Program-made: the position numbers and the translations under genes
Part shown: positions 17,299-25,909 of the stretch, piece by piece
Position numbering within the stretch: position 1 is the stretch's first letter
Layout of the letters: the number at the start of each line of letters is the position of its first letter
From: DSWT01 sp035420085
GTDB taxonomy: Bacteria; Chloroflexota; Anaerolineae; B4-G1; SLSP01
Reading direction: 5' to 3'
Length of the DNA: 64,000 bases
Assembly: GCA_035420085.1 (NCBI GenBank)
Contig: DAOLUH010000007.1
Coordinates: forward strand, 72,408-136,407
The notes under the pieces: generated by a model
The model's input: only the letters and a program-made list of their open reading frames with translations
The model's database searches: none
Told to the model about the DNA's origin: nothing

Positions 17299-17642
17299 TC
17301 GAACGACTCTCGAAGCACATTGAGTTGTTGAAGCCAGTGTTTCTTTTCCGCGACCAGATCACCCCAACGCAAGGCATCCATCTCAAGGGAGTAAGCAAAT
17401 TCATCGCCCAATTCACCGGCTTCCAATCTTTCTATAAAAGCTTCATACTCCAGTCCGTGCTTGATCTCGAACTCGAGTTGATCCCGTTCACAGGCCTCCA
17501 AATTGCGCCGAACTTCATTTTGTAACAGGTAGGCAATCTTTTGATTAAGCGTTTCCCCTGTAATACCGCCCAAAACAGACCCGACCTGTGGCGAAAGCTC
17601 AACGGTCATAGTTTCAGCATCGGTCAATGTTGTATTGTTCAT
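17295..17642 (-). CDS. Small helical protein, possible antitoxin
   Basis: A 115-residue acidic helical protein (EVRRNLEACERDQLEFEIKH, then FIERLEAGELGDEFAYSLEM). GAGGAG precedes ATG 17642. It overlaps a small coupled gene by 4 nt. The size, charge and layout suggest a toxin-antitoxin or nucleotidyltransferase-type module, but no family can be named. Confidence 0.6.
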   Translation of the reverse strand: MNNTTLTDAETMTVELSPQVGSVLGGITGETLNQKIAYLLQNEVRRNLEACERDQLEFEIKHGLEYEAFIERLEAGELGDEFAYSLEMDALRWGDLVAEKKHWLQQLNVLRESFE

Positions 17643-17801
17643 CGCGTACTCCTCAACTTTGCGCTAATCGCGGCAAGCTGTTAGGTACTTTTCAATGTCT
17701 AGTATACCCCAACCTGCTTCATGATCAAGAAACTGTCCAAAATCGCAACCTGTGATACACTTGACTGCGTATTGATGCATAGCAGATTCAACACGCTTGG
17801 A

Positions 17802-17844
17802 GCGACTTTGGACTTTCGCCCTTTGACGTTCGACTGTTTTGAGG
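17802..17844. repeat. GACTTTC heptamer repeat upstream of the zinc-ribbon gene
   Basis: GCGACTTTGGACTTTCGCCC and two further units end at the ribosome site GAGGAGG of the gene at 17852. The first 16 bases are the reverse complement of GAAAGTCCAAAGTCGC in the repeat at 38492-38538. The stretch 17643-17801 ahead of it holds nothing I can identify. Confidence 0.75.
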
Positions 17845-17851
17845 AGGCCCA

Positions 17852-19159
17852 ATGACCGAAACATTCCCGCCGCCCGGCTTTATTCCCACCGCCTCGGCGA
17901 TTCCCGGCATCGCGGTGTACGCGCCCGCGCCGGAGGAAGCCGAAGCGCAGCCCGAGATTGTGGAATTCAAGTGCCCGCAGTGCCAGGCGATGACGGCCTA
18001 CAGCGTCGCCGACGGCGGCTTGCGCTGCACGTACTGCGGCTATTACGAACCGCCCACCAGGACGCTGGTCGGCAAAGGCGCGCAGGAATTCGAATTCACC
18101 GTGGAAACGCTGGCCGTCGCCAGCCAGGCGCACGGCTGGGGCGAAGCGCGCAAGGAAGTGCAATGCCAGAACTGCAACGCGCGCGCCACCCTCCCGCCGG
18201 GCCGGTTGACGCACACCTGTCCCTTCTGCGGCTCGAACCGCGTGCTGCAGCAGGACGCGCCGCAGGACGCGCTGCGCCCGCGCTTCCTGATCCCCTTCAA
18301 GATCGAGGCCGACGCCTGCCGTCCTATCGCCGAGAAGTGGCTGGGCAGCAGTTGGATGACGCCGAAATCCCTCAAGCAGTCGACGGTCGCCGGATTCACG
18401 GGCATCTACCTGCCGTACTGGACCTTCGACGCTGTGACACAGGCCGAGTGGAAGGCCGAAGTCGGGCATCATGAGACGCGCCGCCGCTACAACGCCTCGA
18501 CCAAATCCTGGGAGAGCCACACGGTTACGGTCTGGCGCTGGGAATCCGGGCAGGTGCGCAAGTTCTTCGACGATGTGCTCGTTCCTGGGACGGCGCGGTT
18601 GAGCGGCGTGCTGTTGAGCCAACTACAAAACTACGATACCCACGCATTGGTCGCCTACGAACCGCAGTACCTCGCCGGATTTCTGGCGCAGGCTTACGAC
18701 GTCCCGCTGGAAAAGGCGTGGGAAGAAGGCCGCGAGGCGATGCGCGCTGCCACCCGCGATACGTGCCGTGGACAGGCCAGCACCTCGCGGATTCGCAACT
18801 TCAGCATGGCATTGGATTTCAGCGACGAAAGCTGGCGCTACGTACTCGCGCCGGTGTACATGACCGTTTTCCAGTACGACGGCCAGCCCTATCAGGTGAT
18901 GATCAATGGGCAGACGGGCGCTATCGCCGGGCAGCGTCCGGTGGACTGGAACAAGGTCTGGCTGGTGGTGGGGGCGGTAGTCGCGCCGGGCGCGCTGCTG
19001 ACCCTCCTGGGCGTGTTGGCGATCGTGCTGGGCTTGCTGCTGCCGCCGGCGTTGGGCGCGGCTGCCGTGCTGCTCGTGCCGGGCATCATCCTGCTGATCA
19101 TCGGCGGGATTATCGCCTTCACCATCGTCGGCAAAGCACGAAGGATGAGCGATGTCTGA
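17852..19159 (+). CDS. Double zinc-ribbon membrane protein
   Basis: A 435-residue protein. Two four-cysteine ribbons come first: CPQCQ...CTYCG near residue 42 and CQNCN...CPFCGS near residue 108. A globular region follows (RFLIPFKIEADACRPIAEKW, GIYLPYWTFDA), with a domain ending VMINGQTGAIAG. Two hydrophobic segments form the C-terminus (residues about 368-430). The family is common but uncharacterised and is often annotated as TFIIB-type zinc ribbon-containing. The next gene, overlapping by 8 bp, is a paralogue with one ribbon, so the two probably form one complex. GAGGAGG precedes ATG 17852. Confidence 0.8.
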   Translation: MTETFPPPGFIPTASAIPGIAVYAPAPEEAEAQPEIVEFKCPQCQAMTAYSVADGGLRCTYCGYYEPPTRTLVGKGAQEFEFTVETLAVASQAHGWGEARKEVQCQNCNARATLPPGRLTHTCPFCGSNRVLQQDAPQDALRPRFLIPFKIEADACRPIAEKWLGSSWMTPKSLKQSTVAGFTGIYLPYWTFDAVTQAEWKAEVGHHETRRRYNASTKSWESHTVTVWRWESGQVRKFFDDVLVPGTARLSGVLLSQLQNYDTHALVAYEPQYLAGFLAQAYDVPLEKAWEEGREAMRAATRDTCRGQASTSRIRNFSMALDFSDESWRYVLAPVYMTVFQYDGQPYQVMINGQTGAIAGQRPVDWNKVWLVVGAVVAPGALLTLLGVLAIVLGLLLPPALGAAAVLLVPGIILLIIGGIIAFTIVGKARRMSDV

Positions 19160-20231
19160 ATCAACCGAATGGGGAACCGAAGTTGTGATCGCCGTCTGCC
19201 CGCACTGCGACTGGCGCTATCTCGTCCTGGCGGAAAAAGCGACGCTGCGCTGCCCGCACTGTTTCGCGGCGGACCTGGAACCCGTCACCGAAGGCGTGGA
19301 GCAGTTGCCCTACGTTCGCCCGCCGGAATTGGTGACGCCCTTCACGGTGAGCAAGACCACTGCCGACAAGCGCATCGAAGAATTCGCCGGTGGCATCCCC
19401 TTCGCGCCGCGCGATCTGAACCCGGCAGCGCTGCGCAGCCGCGTGCAACCGCTCTACCTGCCAATGTGGCTGGTCGACGGCGACGTATCGGCGACGTGGG
19501 AAGCGGAAGCCGGCTTCGACTACAACGTCGTCAGCCACCAGGAACGCTACAGCGACGGCAGCGGCTGGGCCACGCAGCAGGTGCAGAAGACGCGCATCCG
19601 CTGGGAGCCGCGCGTGGGCCAGCTCGAACGCCACTACGACAACATCGTCGCGCCCGCGTTGGAACAGCACGCCGCGTTGGAACAGGCCTTGGGCGTCTAC
19701 GCGCTCGACGACGCGCAGCCCTACACCGCCGACGCGCTCGAACGCGCGCTCGTGCGCCTGCCGGATCGCGCGCCGGAGGCGGCCTGGGCCGACGCCGTTC
19801 CGGCGTTCCAGGCGGCGGCGGGCGAGGAGTGCCGGCAGGCTGCGGGGGCGGATCACATCCGCCAGTTTCGCTGGTCGCCAACATACACAAACCAGCACTG
19901 GACGCTGTTGCTCCTGCCGCTCTACGCCACCTACTACCTCGACGACGACGGCGAACCCCGCCCGGTGCTGATCAACGGGCAATCGGGGCGTGTGTTTGGC
20001 GTGCGCCGGGCCTCGATGCAGCGGGCGCAGCGCAGCGCATTGGTCATCGTGGCGATTGCGGCGGTGATTTTCTTCCTGAGTCTAGTGGCGGGTGTGGCAG
20101 GATTGGCCGCGCCGCCGCTGCTCGTCGTCGCGGGGAGTGGCGGCGTGCTGGCGTTGTGTGTCGGCCTGGGCGCGATCATCCCCATCGTGCGCGCCTGGCA
20201 GTTCAACCGCAAACCCGTCGAAACACTGTAG
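19152..20231 (+). CDS. Single zinc-ribbon membrane protein, paralogue of the preceding gene
   Basis: A 359-residue protein with CPHCDWRYL...CPHCFA (residues about 16-41), then a region matching the upstream gene in order: TPFTVSKTTADKRIEEFAGG, LYLPMWLVDGD, LPLYATYYLDDDG, VLINGQSGRVFG. Two transmembrane segments end it (about 300-345). The start overlaps the upstream stop, indicating tight coupling. No enzymatic motif is seen. A membrane scaffold or chaperone role for the pair is speculation. Confidence 0.8.
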   Translation: MSESTEWGTEVVIAVCPHCDWRYLVLAEKATLRCPHCFAADLEPVTEGVEQLPYVRPPELVTPFTVSKTTADKRIEEFAGGIPFAPRDLNPAALRSRVQPLYLPMWLVDGDVSATWEAEAGFDYNVVSHQERYSDGSGWATQQVQKTRIRWEPRVGQLERHYDNIVAPALEQHAALEQALGVYALDDAQPYTADALERALVRLPDRAPEAAWADAVPAFQAAAGEECRQAAGADHIRQFRWSPTYTNQHWTLLLLPLYATYYLDDDGEPRPVLINGQSGRVFGVRRASMQRAQRSALVIVAIAAVIFFLSLVAGVAGLAAPPLLVVAGSGGVLALCVGLGAIIPIVRAWQFNRKPVETL

Positions 20232-20238
20232 CTTTTTT

Positions 20239-20312
20239 CAGCAGATTAAGCAGATTGAGCAGATTCTTGATTTGGCAAACAGAAAATCTGCTTCATCTGC
20301 TCAATCTGCTGA
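20239..20312. repeat. AGCAGATTA repeat folded as a long hairpin
   Basis: Three 9-bp units (AGCAGATTA, AGCAGATTG, AGCAGATT) at 20239-20266 face three complementary units at 20285-20312. The arms are 28 bp with about two mismatches. It sits between the zinc-ribbon stop and the next ribosome site. A one-armed copy is at 21031-21059. Confidence 0.85.
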
Positions 20313-20338
20313 CAAAAAACTAAACATAGGGAGGCGTG

Positions 20339-21022
20339 ATGCTCAATTTCTTACGACAAGGTGGATGGGTGTTGATTCCGGCGCTGGTGACGGGAATCGT
20401 GAACTGGATCGCCGTCGCACAGGCGCAGAAGCGCGTGGAATACGTCGTCAAGCCGGGGACGTTGATTCTCGTCATCATCGCGGCGCTGCTGCTGATGCGC
20501 GGCGCGGACAACACGCGGCTGGCGCTGTTCTTCGTATTGGGGCTGTGCTTCTCGCTGGCGGGGGACGTGTTCCTGATGCTGCCTGGCGAGCGGTTCTTCA
20601 TCCCCGGCCTGATCTCGTTCTTCATCGCCCACGTCTTCTACATCATCGGGCTGAACCCCACATTGCCGCCGCTCGGGTCGGTGATCGTGCTGATCGTCGT
20701 GGCGGCGCTGGGGGTGATGCTCTATACGCGCATCGCGGCGTCGCTGCAAAAGAAAGGCGAGCAGGCGATGCGCGTCCCGGTGGGCGCTTACGCGACCATC
20801 CTCAGTCTGATGCTCTTCTCGGCGTGGGCGACGCTGTTCCGCCCGGCGTGGCCTGCCGCCGCGCGCCTCACCGCGATCGTGGGCGCGACGCTGTTCTTCG
20901 CCTCCGACTCGATGCTGGCGTGGAACAAATTCGTCGCGCCGTCGCCCGTGCTGCGCGTGGGGGTGATGATCACCTACCACCTGGCGCAGTTCGCGCTGGC
21001 GGCGACCATCGCGCTGGCATGA
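20339..21022 (+). CDS. Lysoplasmalogenase (YhhN/TMEM86 family)
   Basis: A 227-residue integral membrane protein with about seven or eight helices. The family pattern is clear: YVVKPGTLILVIIAALL, LALFFVLGLCFSLAGDVFLM and a later FFASDSMLAWNKF, which carry the conserved acidic residues of YhhN proteins. The family hydrolyses the vinyl-ether bond of lysoplasmalogens in animals, and bacterial members have been shown to have similar activity. GGGAGG precedes ATG 20339, with an in-frame GTG one codon earlier. Confidence 0.88.
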   Translation: MLNFLRQGGWVLIPALVTGIVNWIAVAQAQKRVEYVVKPGTLILVIIAALLLMRGADNTRLALFFVLGLCFSLAGDVFLMLPGERFFIPGLISFFIAHVFYIIGLNPTLPPLGSVIVLIVVAALGVMLYTRIAASLQKKGEQAMRVPVGAYATILSLMLFSAWATLFRPAWPAAARLTAIVGATLFFASDSMLAWNKFVAPSPVLRVGVMITYHLAQFALAATIALA

Positions 21023-21030
21023 GTTTTCGT

Positions 21031-21059
21031 CAGCAGATTAAGCAGATTAAGCAGATTTT
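21031..21059. repeat. AGCAGATTA repeat, one-armed copy
   Basis: CAGCAGATTAAGCAGATTAA plus a third unit sits between the lysoplasmalogenase stop and the next gene. Same unit as the hairpin at 20239-20312. Confidence 0.8.
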
Positions 21060-21080
21060 TATCTAATGAGAGGAAGAGTC

Positions 21081-21455
21081 ATGGAGACAATTCACGTTGA
21101 AGTCTGGCTTTATGGGCCGCTGGCAAAATATGGTGGGAGCAACGACAATATCTTCGCCTTGCAGCATCTCGACCTGCCAGAAGGGGCGACCCTGCAAGAC
21201 TTGCTGGACCATCTGGCGATGCCCACGGAAGAACGCGGCATCACCTTCATCAATGGCAATCTGAGCGCGATGCCCGGCTTGCAGCCTGATCTGCCGCATC
21301 GGCTCGGCGATGGCGACCGCGTGGCGTTGTTCCACACCAAAAGCATGTGGCCGTTCCAGTACCGCCATGACGTGGCGATGGTGTCCGAATTCAAGGAAAC
21401 CGTCAGCCAGCGGGACGATGCCGGGCGGCGCACGCGCTTCGATACGATTGCCTGA
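21081..21455 (+). CDS. MoaD/ThiS-like ubiquitin-fold protein
   Basis: A 124-residue protein whose first about 85 residues fit the MoaD/ThiS beta-grasp fold (VEVWLYGPLAKYGG, then LPEGATLQDLLDHL, INGNLSAMPGLQ, LGDGDRVALF). The C-terminal Gly-Gly required for sulfur transfer is absent. Instead the chain continues about 35 residues and ends in TIA. It is therefore not a standard sulfur carrier, and may be a structural or regulatory member. GAGAGGAAG precedes ATG 21081. The creatininase-like gene follows 9 nt later. Confidence 0.7.
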   Translation: METIHVEVWLYGPLAKYGGSNDNIFALQHLDLPEGATLQDLLDHLAMPTEERGITFINGNLSAMPGLQPDLPHRLGDGDRVALFHTKSMWPFQYRHDVAMVSEFKETVSQRDDAGRRTRFDTIA

Positions 21456-21464
21456 GGTGCGCTG

Positions 21465-22154
21465 ATGCAATTCGCAGCGATGAATTGGATGCAGGTGGAA
21501 GCGTATTTGCAACGCGACGACCGCGTGGTGGTCATCACGGGCGCGTGCGAGCAGCACGCCTACCTCAGCCTGCTCGCGGACATCCGCGCGCCGTTGGCGA
21601 TTGCGGAGGCTGCGTGCGAACAAGAGAATGTGCCGATTGCGCCGCCGCTGCCCTATGGCATCTCGCCCTATTTCGTCGCCTATCCCGGCACGATCAGCCT
21701 GTCCCCGGAGACCTTTGCCGCAGTCGTCCGCGAGGTTCTGGCAAATCTACGGAGGCAAGGCTTCAAGCGCATCCTGGTGAGTAACGGCCATGGCGGCAAC
21801 ACTGGCGTGCTTGGCCCGCTCATCAGCGAGGAAAATACCGCGCATCCCGAGGCCAGGATTGTGCTTTTTGAGTGGTGGCGGCATCCGGCAGTGAACGCGG
21901 TCGCCGAGGCTGTCGGCCTGGCGCAATACCACGCCAACTGGTCGGAGAACTTCCCGGCGTTGACGCGGATCGCGCCGGTTCCTGACGGCCAAAAGACCCC
22001 GGTTTTATTGTCACCCGGCGCATCTGCCGCTGCGGCGCGTGATGTGTTGGGCGATGGTTGCTTTGGCGGGGCATATCAGGCCCCGGACGAGGCGCTGGAT
22101 CAGTTTTTCGCCGCCGCCGTAGGCGCAATGGTGAAAGTGTTGCACAGCTTATGA
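21465..22154 (+). CDS. Creatininase family amidohydrolase
   Basis: A 229-residue protein with the family metal motifs in altered form: TGACEQHAYLSLLADIRAPL (E-x-H and a following Asp) near residues 25-45 and SNGHGGNTG near residue 106. Relatives include creatinine amidohydrolase and the peptide-processing MftE. No mycofactocin genes are here, so the substrate is unknown. It overlaps the next start by ATGA and follows the MoaD-like gene by 9 nt. Confidence 0.8.
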   Translation: MQFAAMNWMQVEAYLQRDDRVVVITGACEQHAYLSLLADIRAPLAIAEAACEQENVPIAPPLPYGISPYFVAYPGTISLSPETFAAVVREVLANLRRQGFKRILVSNGHGGNTGVLGPLISEENTAHPEARIVLFEWWRHPAVNAVAEAVGLAQYHANWSENFPALTRIAPVPDGQKTPVLLSPGASAAAARDVLGDGCFGGAYQAPDEALDQFFAAAVGAMVKVLHSL

Positions 22155-23197
22155 ATCGGATAACTTATCAACAGGCGATGCTCTACTTCTTATCGGGAAC
22201 CGGAAACACTTACCGGGTAGCGACGTGGGTGGCTGAACGTTTGCAGGGAGCGGGCATCTCAACAGAGACGGCCTCCATTCAGGCCGGTGATCTGGATGCG
22301 CAGTTCAAGCCCAACTCGGATACATTGCTCGTTCTGGCGATGCCCGTCCATGCCTTTATTGCGCCCTGGCTGATGATGCGCTTTGTCTGGCATTTGCCGC
22401 GCGGCAAGGGCACAGACGCGCTGATTGTCGCCGCGAACTCCGGCGTCAGCGGTACGACATTTTATGTGATGGCGCTCCTTTTGTGGCTGAAGGGCTACAC
22501 CGTGCGCAGTTTTTTGGATGTCCCCCTGCCAGATAACTGGATGTCACTCGTGCCGGGCGCGCCAGAGGAAAAGGCCCGCGCGACGGTGGCGCAGGCGCGG
22601 GAGAAAACGGATGCCTTTATGGACGGTTTCCTGGCGGGTAAACGTAGCTTCCTCGCGTGGCCGTGGGCGCTGCTGGCGTTAGTTTTGTTGCCTGTTGGGG
22701 TGGGCTACTTGATCCTGGGCCGCTTTTTCCTGGCGAAGCTCTTTTTTGCCTCGGAGCGCTGCATCGGATGCGGGCAGTGCGCCGCGCATTGTCCGTGGCG
22801 CGCGATCAAGATGGTGGAGCGCGCCGGGCAGCGCCGGCCATATTGGACCTTCAACTGCGAAAGTTGTATGCGCTGCATGGCCTTCTGTCCCACGCAGGCC
22901 ATTGAGGCCGGCCATTCCTGGGGGGTGCTGCTGGCTGCCTTCACCTTTATCCCGGTCGTCAATTGGGTGTTGAACGGGTTGACGCAGCAGATTCCTGCTT
23001 TGGCGGACGTGCGTGGATTGTTGTGGGTGCTGTTGGCATACGGCTATACGCTTCTCGTCTTCGTCATCGCTTATGCCCTCTTTACTGTGCTCCTGCGAGT
23101 CCCGGCCATTAACCGGTTCTTCACCGGCACCACTCTGACCCATTACTACCGCCGTTACCACGAGCCGGACACATCGCTCAAAGATTTGTCACTATGA
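22151..23197 (+). CDS. EFR1-type ferredoxin with flavodoxin-like N-terminus
   Basis: A 348-residue protein. The first about 150 residues are flavodoxin-like (YFLSGTGNTYRVATWVAERL, the phosphate-binding loop). Two 4Fe-4S clusters are bound by CIGCGQCAAHCP and CESCMRCMAFCP (residues about 205-245). Hydrophobic segments lie before the clusters and in the C-terminal 100 residues, so it is membrane-bound. It should carry electrons between FMN and Fe-S centres, with partner unknown. Translation is coupled to the creatininase-like gene. Confidence 0.85.
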   Translation: MNRITYQQAMLYFLSGTGNTYRVATWVAERLQGAGISTETASIQAGDLDAQFKPNSDTLLVLAMPVHAFIAPWLMMRFVWHLPRGKGTDALIVAANSGVSGTTFYVMALLLWLKGYTVRSFLDVPLPDNWMSLVPGAPEEKARATVAQAREKTDAFMDGFLAGKRSFLAWPWALLALVLLPVGVGYLILGRFFLAKLFFASERCIGCGQCAAHCPWRAIKMVERAGQRRPYWTFNCESCMRCMAFCPTQAIEAGHSWGVLLAAFTFIPVVNWVLNGLTQQIPALADVRGLLWVLLAYGYTLLVFVIAYALFTVLLRVPAINRFFTGTTLTHYYRRYHEPDTSLKDLSL

Positions 23198-23217
23198 TGC
23201 CTGACTCCTTCGAAAAT

Positions 23218-23286
23218 AGCCACCGAGAACACAGAGTTCACAGAGATGAGAACAAATAACTCTGTGTGCTCTGTGCCCTCTGTGGC
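23218..23286. repeat. ACAGAG repeat folded as a hairpin
   Basis: ACACAGAGTTCACAGAG on the left is complementary to CTCTGTGTGCTCTGTG and CCCTCTGTGG on the right. It is the first of three palindromic elements in the 324-bp gap between the convergent genes ending at 23197 and 23521. Confidence 0.75.
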
Positions 23287-23332
23287 AGAAATTTTCGTGC
23301 TGGCATGGTGTGCGCAGCACTGACGTCTCTCC

Positions 23333-23365
23333 AAAAACCGGGATTCTGCAAGAATCCCGGTTTTT
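23333..23365. terminator. Bidirectional rho-independent terminator
   Basis: A perfect 14-bp stem (AAAAACCGGGATTC / GAATCCCGGTTTTT, 5-nt loop) has an A run on one side and a T run on the other, so it can stop transcription from both converging genes. Confidence 0.85.
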
Positions 23366-23393
23366 CTGTACTTGTCAGGATGATATTGAACAA

Positions 23394-23455
23394 CCGCCAA
23401 GACGCCAAGCGCGCCAAGTTTTTAAGATTTCTTGGCGGGCTTGGCGTCTTGGCGG
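23394..23455. repeat. CGCCAAG repeat forming a 25-bp inverted repeat
   Basis: Arms at 23394-23418 and 23431-23455 match over 25 bp with one mismatch around a 12-nt loop. Each arm is built of three CGCCAAG-type units. It lies between convergent genes and has no coding role. Confidence 0.85.
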
Positions 23456-23520
23456 TAAAAAACGCGTTATCTAAGTGTTCAATATCCTGTTGACCATTAC
23501 AGAATCCCGGTGCCTCTACG

Positions 23521-24857
23521 CTATCTGTCTTGTCCTGGCGCGCCGTAGCCCCTGGCGGCATCATCCAGCACGAGCACCCAATCGGGACGCTGACCGCCTG
23601 GCGAGAAGGTCTGCGCGCCGGTCGCGGGGAATTGACCAATCCACGTCGCTTCGCCGGTGCAAGGCGCGTACCACCAGGCGTTGACCGTCGCGCCGGCAAT
23701 GGCTTCCAGGTTGACGGTGACGGGCAACGGCAGCGGCAGGTAGACAAAGGCGTAATGCCCTTCGCTGTCGCGGGTGGCGCGGATGTGACTGCCGCCTGTC
23801 CCTGCGTCGCAGCACAGCATCGTTTGATCGGGAATCCGGTTGAGATAGGGACGCGACTCCATCAGCGCCCGCAGATACTTGACCTGGCGCGCGCCGGGCC
23901 GGTTGATGGCTTCATACCAGGGCCGGTCGGCAAAATTGACATACCCGCGTTGCTCATCCGCAAATTGCCAGACCGCGTGATGCCCGTAGGTGACGCCGCA
24001 CGCCCCGGCGAACACCGAGCGGTACATCTGCTTACGCACGTCGTAGTCGCGGAAATAGCCATTCGCCGGGTTCCACTTCGGCCACGGGTTGACGGGATGA
24101 TCCTCGTAGTTTGGCTCCCCGTCGAGCATCGGCTTGACCGGCGTGAGCGCGTAATCGTGCGTCACCCACTCCCACACCGGCACGTCGTGTCCGCCGCCGT
24201 GGCCGGACTGCATCATGTGCATATCCAGCCAGGCTTCATCGTGCAGCCACGCCGATGTGGAACGCCCACCTGCCGGATGGTACGTCTTGAACGACGCGCG
24301 TCCCATCCCTGCGTCGATGCCCGCCGCCATCGCCCGCCAGATCGGACGGTAGTCGTGCTCCTCGTGGATGGCCGGCCGGTCGCCGCCGAGAATCCACACG
24401 ATGTTGGTCTGCTCGCGGTAACGCGCGCCGAGGAAACGCCCGTAGACCTCCGCGTTCTCCGGGTTAAACACAATCGGCCCGGCGCCCCACTGGTGATTGA
24501 CTTTGTCGCCCCAGGTGGGCAGCAGGCCGATGTACAGATCGTGGCGGGCGGCCATCTGGATCACTTCATCCACGTAGGCGAAATACGCCTCGTTGGGCTG
24601 CGTGGGATCGTTGTCGAGCAGCGGGCGCTCGCCGTAAGCGTTGGGCGTGTTCAGGCCGTCGAATTCGGCCAGCGCCACCGCCTGGATGACGGTGAAGCGG
24701 TTGGCCTGCCGGTTGGCGAAGTAGCGTTCGGCCTCCTCGCGGGTCAGCCGGTGGAACAACTCCCAGGCCGTGTCGCCGAGCCAGAAGAACGGGTCGCCCT
24801 CTTCGGTGATAATAAAACGCTGGTTTGAACTGACGTGTAAACGGGATAACTGTGTCA
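23521..24857 (-). CDS. DUF4038/GH140-type glycoside hydrolase (apiosidase-like)
   Basis: A 445-residue protein. The opening (SSNQRFIITEEGDPFFWLGD, TAWELFHRLTREEAERYF) is diagnostic of the DUF4038 family. NIVWILGGDRP, PVWEWVTHDY and PMLDGEPNYEDHPV carry the conserved barrel residues, including a likely catalytic Glu in DGEPNYED. The C-terminal about 90 residues are the beta-sandwich domain usually attached. GH140 members release apiose from rhamnogalacturonan II. No signal peptide is seen. ATG 24857 has GGAG upstream. The frame open to 25215 lacks a better start. Confidence 0.85.
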
Positions 24858-24893
24858 TATTCGAATCTCCACGGCTGTAAAAGTGTAGTTTTT

Positions 24894-25802
24894 CTACCCC
24901 AGAACAGTTGGATTCCCCTCCACTGCCACATTGAGGGGGTTGCGTAACATCAGCAGATGATAATCGCCGATGTGCCGGAATCCGAGCGAGGTGTAGGCTT
25001 TTTGCGCCGCGAGGTTGTCTTCGCCGGTGAACAGAATTGCCTTCTCGACGCCTTCCGCACGGGCGTCGAGCAGCGATTGCGCGACGACGCACCGCGCATA
25101 CCCGCGTCTGCGGTACTCCGGCGGCGTCCATACCCCGCCGATCTGCACGGCTTCTCGGAGGCGCGTGTTGAAGGCGCTGGTTGCCACGGGGCGGTCTTCG
25201 GCTTCGAGAATCCACGTATTGCCTTCGGCGGTGATGCGTTCCGCCATGGCGCGTTCCTGCGCCCAGAGCTGCTCGCTTTCTTCTTCCCCCAGGGTTTCGA
25301 CATCGTACCCGACGCGCCAGCGGGTCAAGATATCCGCATCATGCCCCTCGACCCGGCGGCCCTTGACCTGGCCTGTTGCCAACGCCTCCGGGACAAGAAG
25401 AGCGGCCAGATCAAGGCTGTAGAGTTTCTCTTGTTGATCCAGTTGACGTTCATAATGCTCCAATTCCAACGCCGCTTTGATAACAGCCACCTGTTTGTGC
25501 GGGCCGATAACGCCTTTGAGCGGACGCCCAGACGCCGTCAGCGCCGCGCGCCATAGGGCGTCGAGATAGGCGGGCGCTTGCGTGATGATGATCCCGTTCC
25601 AAAAGTGGGCCGCCACCCCGACGATGTTGCCGTCCTCGAACGCAGCGACATAATCCCCCGTGTATCGCTCGCCATTGTAGGCCAACCCTGATAACCGCAT
25701 ATTGCCAATGAGAAACATTGAGGTCGCCAGACGCGGCGCCAGGAAGGCTTCCAGCGCAGTTTCGTCGCCAGGGCGTAGCAATCGAATGTCCACGTTTGTC
25801 AT
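24894..25802 (-). CDS. GNAT family acetyltransferase, two-domain type
   Basis: A 302-residue protein with an N-terminal degenerate GNAT-like half (LRPGDETALEAFLAPRLATS) and a C-terminal active half: IGGVWTPPEYRRRGYARCVV binds acetyl-CoA, and LFTGEDNLAAQKAYTSLGFR is the closing motif. Two-domain GNATs of this type act on small molecules or aminoacyl groups, and the substrate is unknown. Of three close in-frame ATGs, the one at 25802 has the best spacing from GAGG. Confidence 0.8.
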   Translation of the reverse strand: MTNVDIRLLRPGDETALEAFLAPRLATSMFLIGNMRLSGLAYNGERYTGDYVAAFEDGNIVGVAAHFWNGIIITQAPAYLDALWRAALTASGRPLKGVIGPHKQVAVIKAALELEHYERQLDQQEKLYSLDLAALLVPEALATGQVKGRRVEGHDADILTRWRVGYDVETLGEEESEQLWAQERAMAERITAEGNTWILEAEDRPVATSAFNTRLREAVQIGGVWTPPEYRRRGYARCVVAQSLLDARAEGVEKAILFTGEDNLAAQKAYTSLGFRHIGDYHLLMLRNPLNVAVEGNPTVLG

Positions 25803-25909
25803 CATTTCCCTCATAAAATTATCGAATTGTCTTGAGTTCCGTCATTATAGTTCGGCCAGGCGATAGCTATCTTACCGATGAGTTGAGCAACTGTCAAGTT
25901 GTTACCGAA

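Noticed and set aside
17664..17864. A 66-codon minus-strand frame before the zinc-ribbon gene
   Set aside because: It lies across a tandem repeat and lacks a ribosome site; composition is not coding-like.
23530..24828. A 432-codon plus-strand frame
   Set aside because: It mirrors the GH140-type gene on the minus strand and has no recognisable motif or ribosome site.
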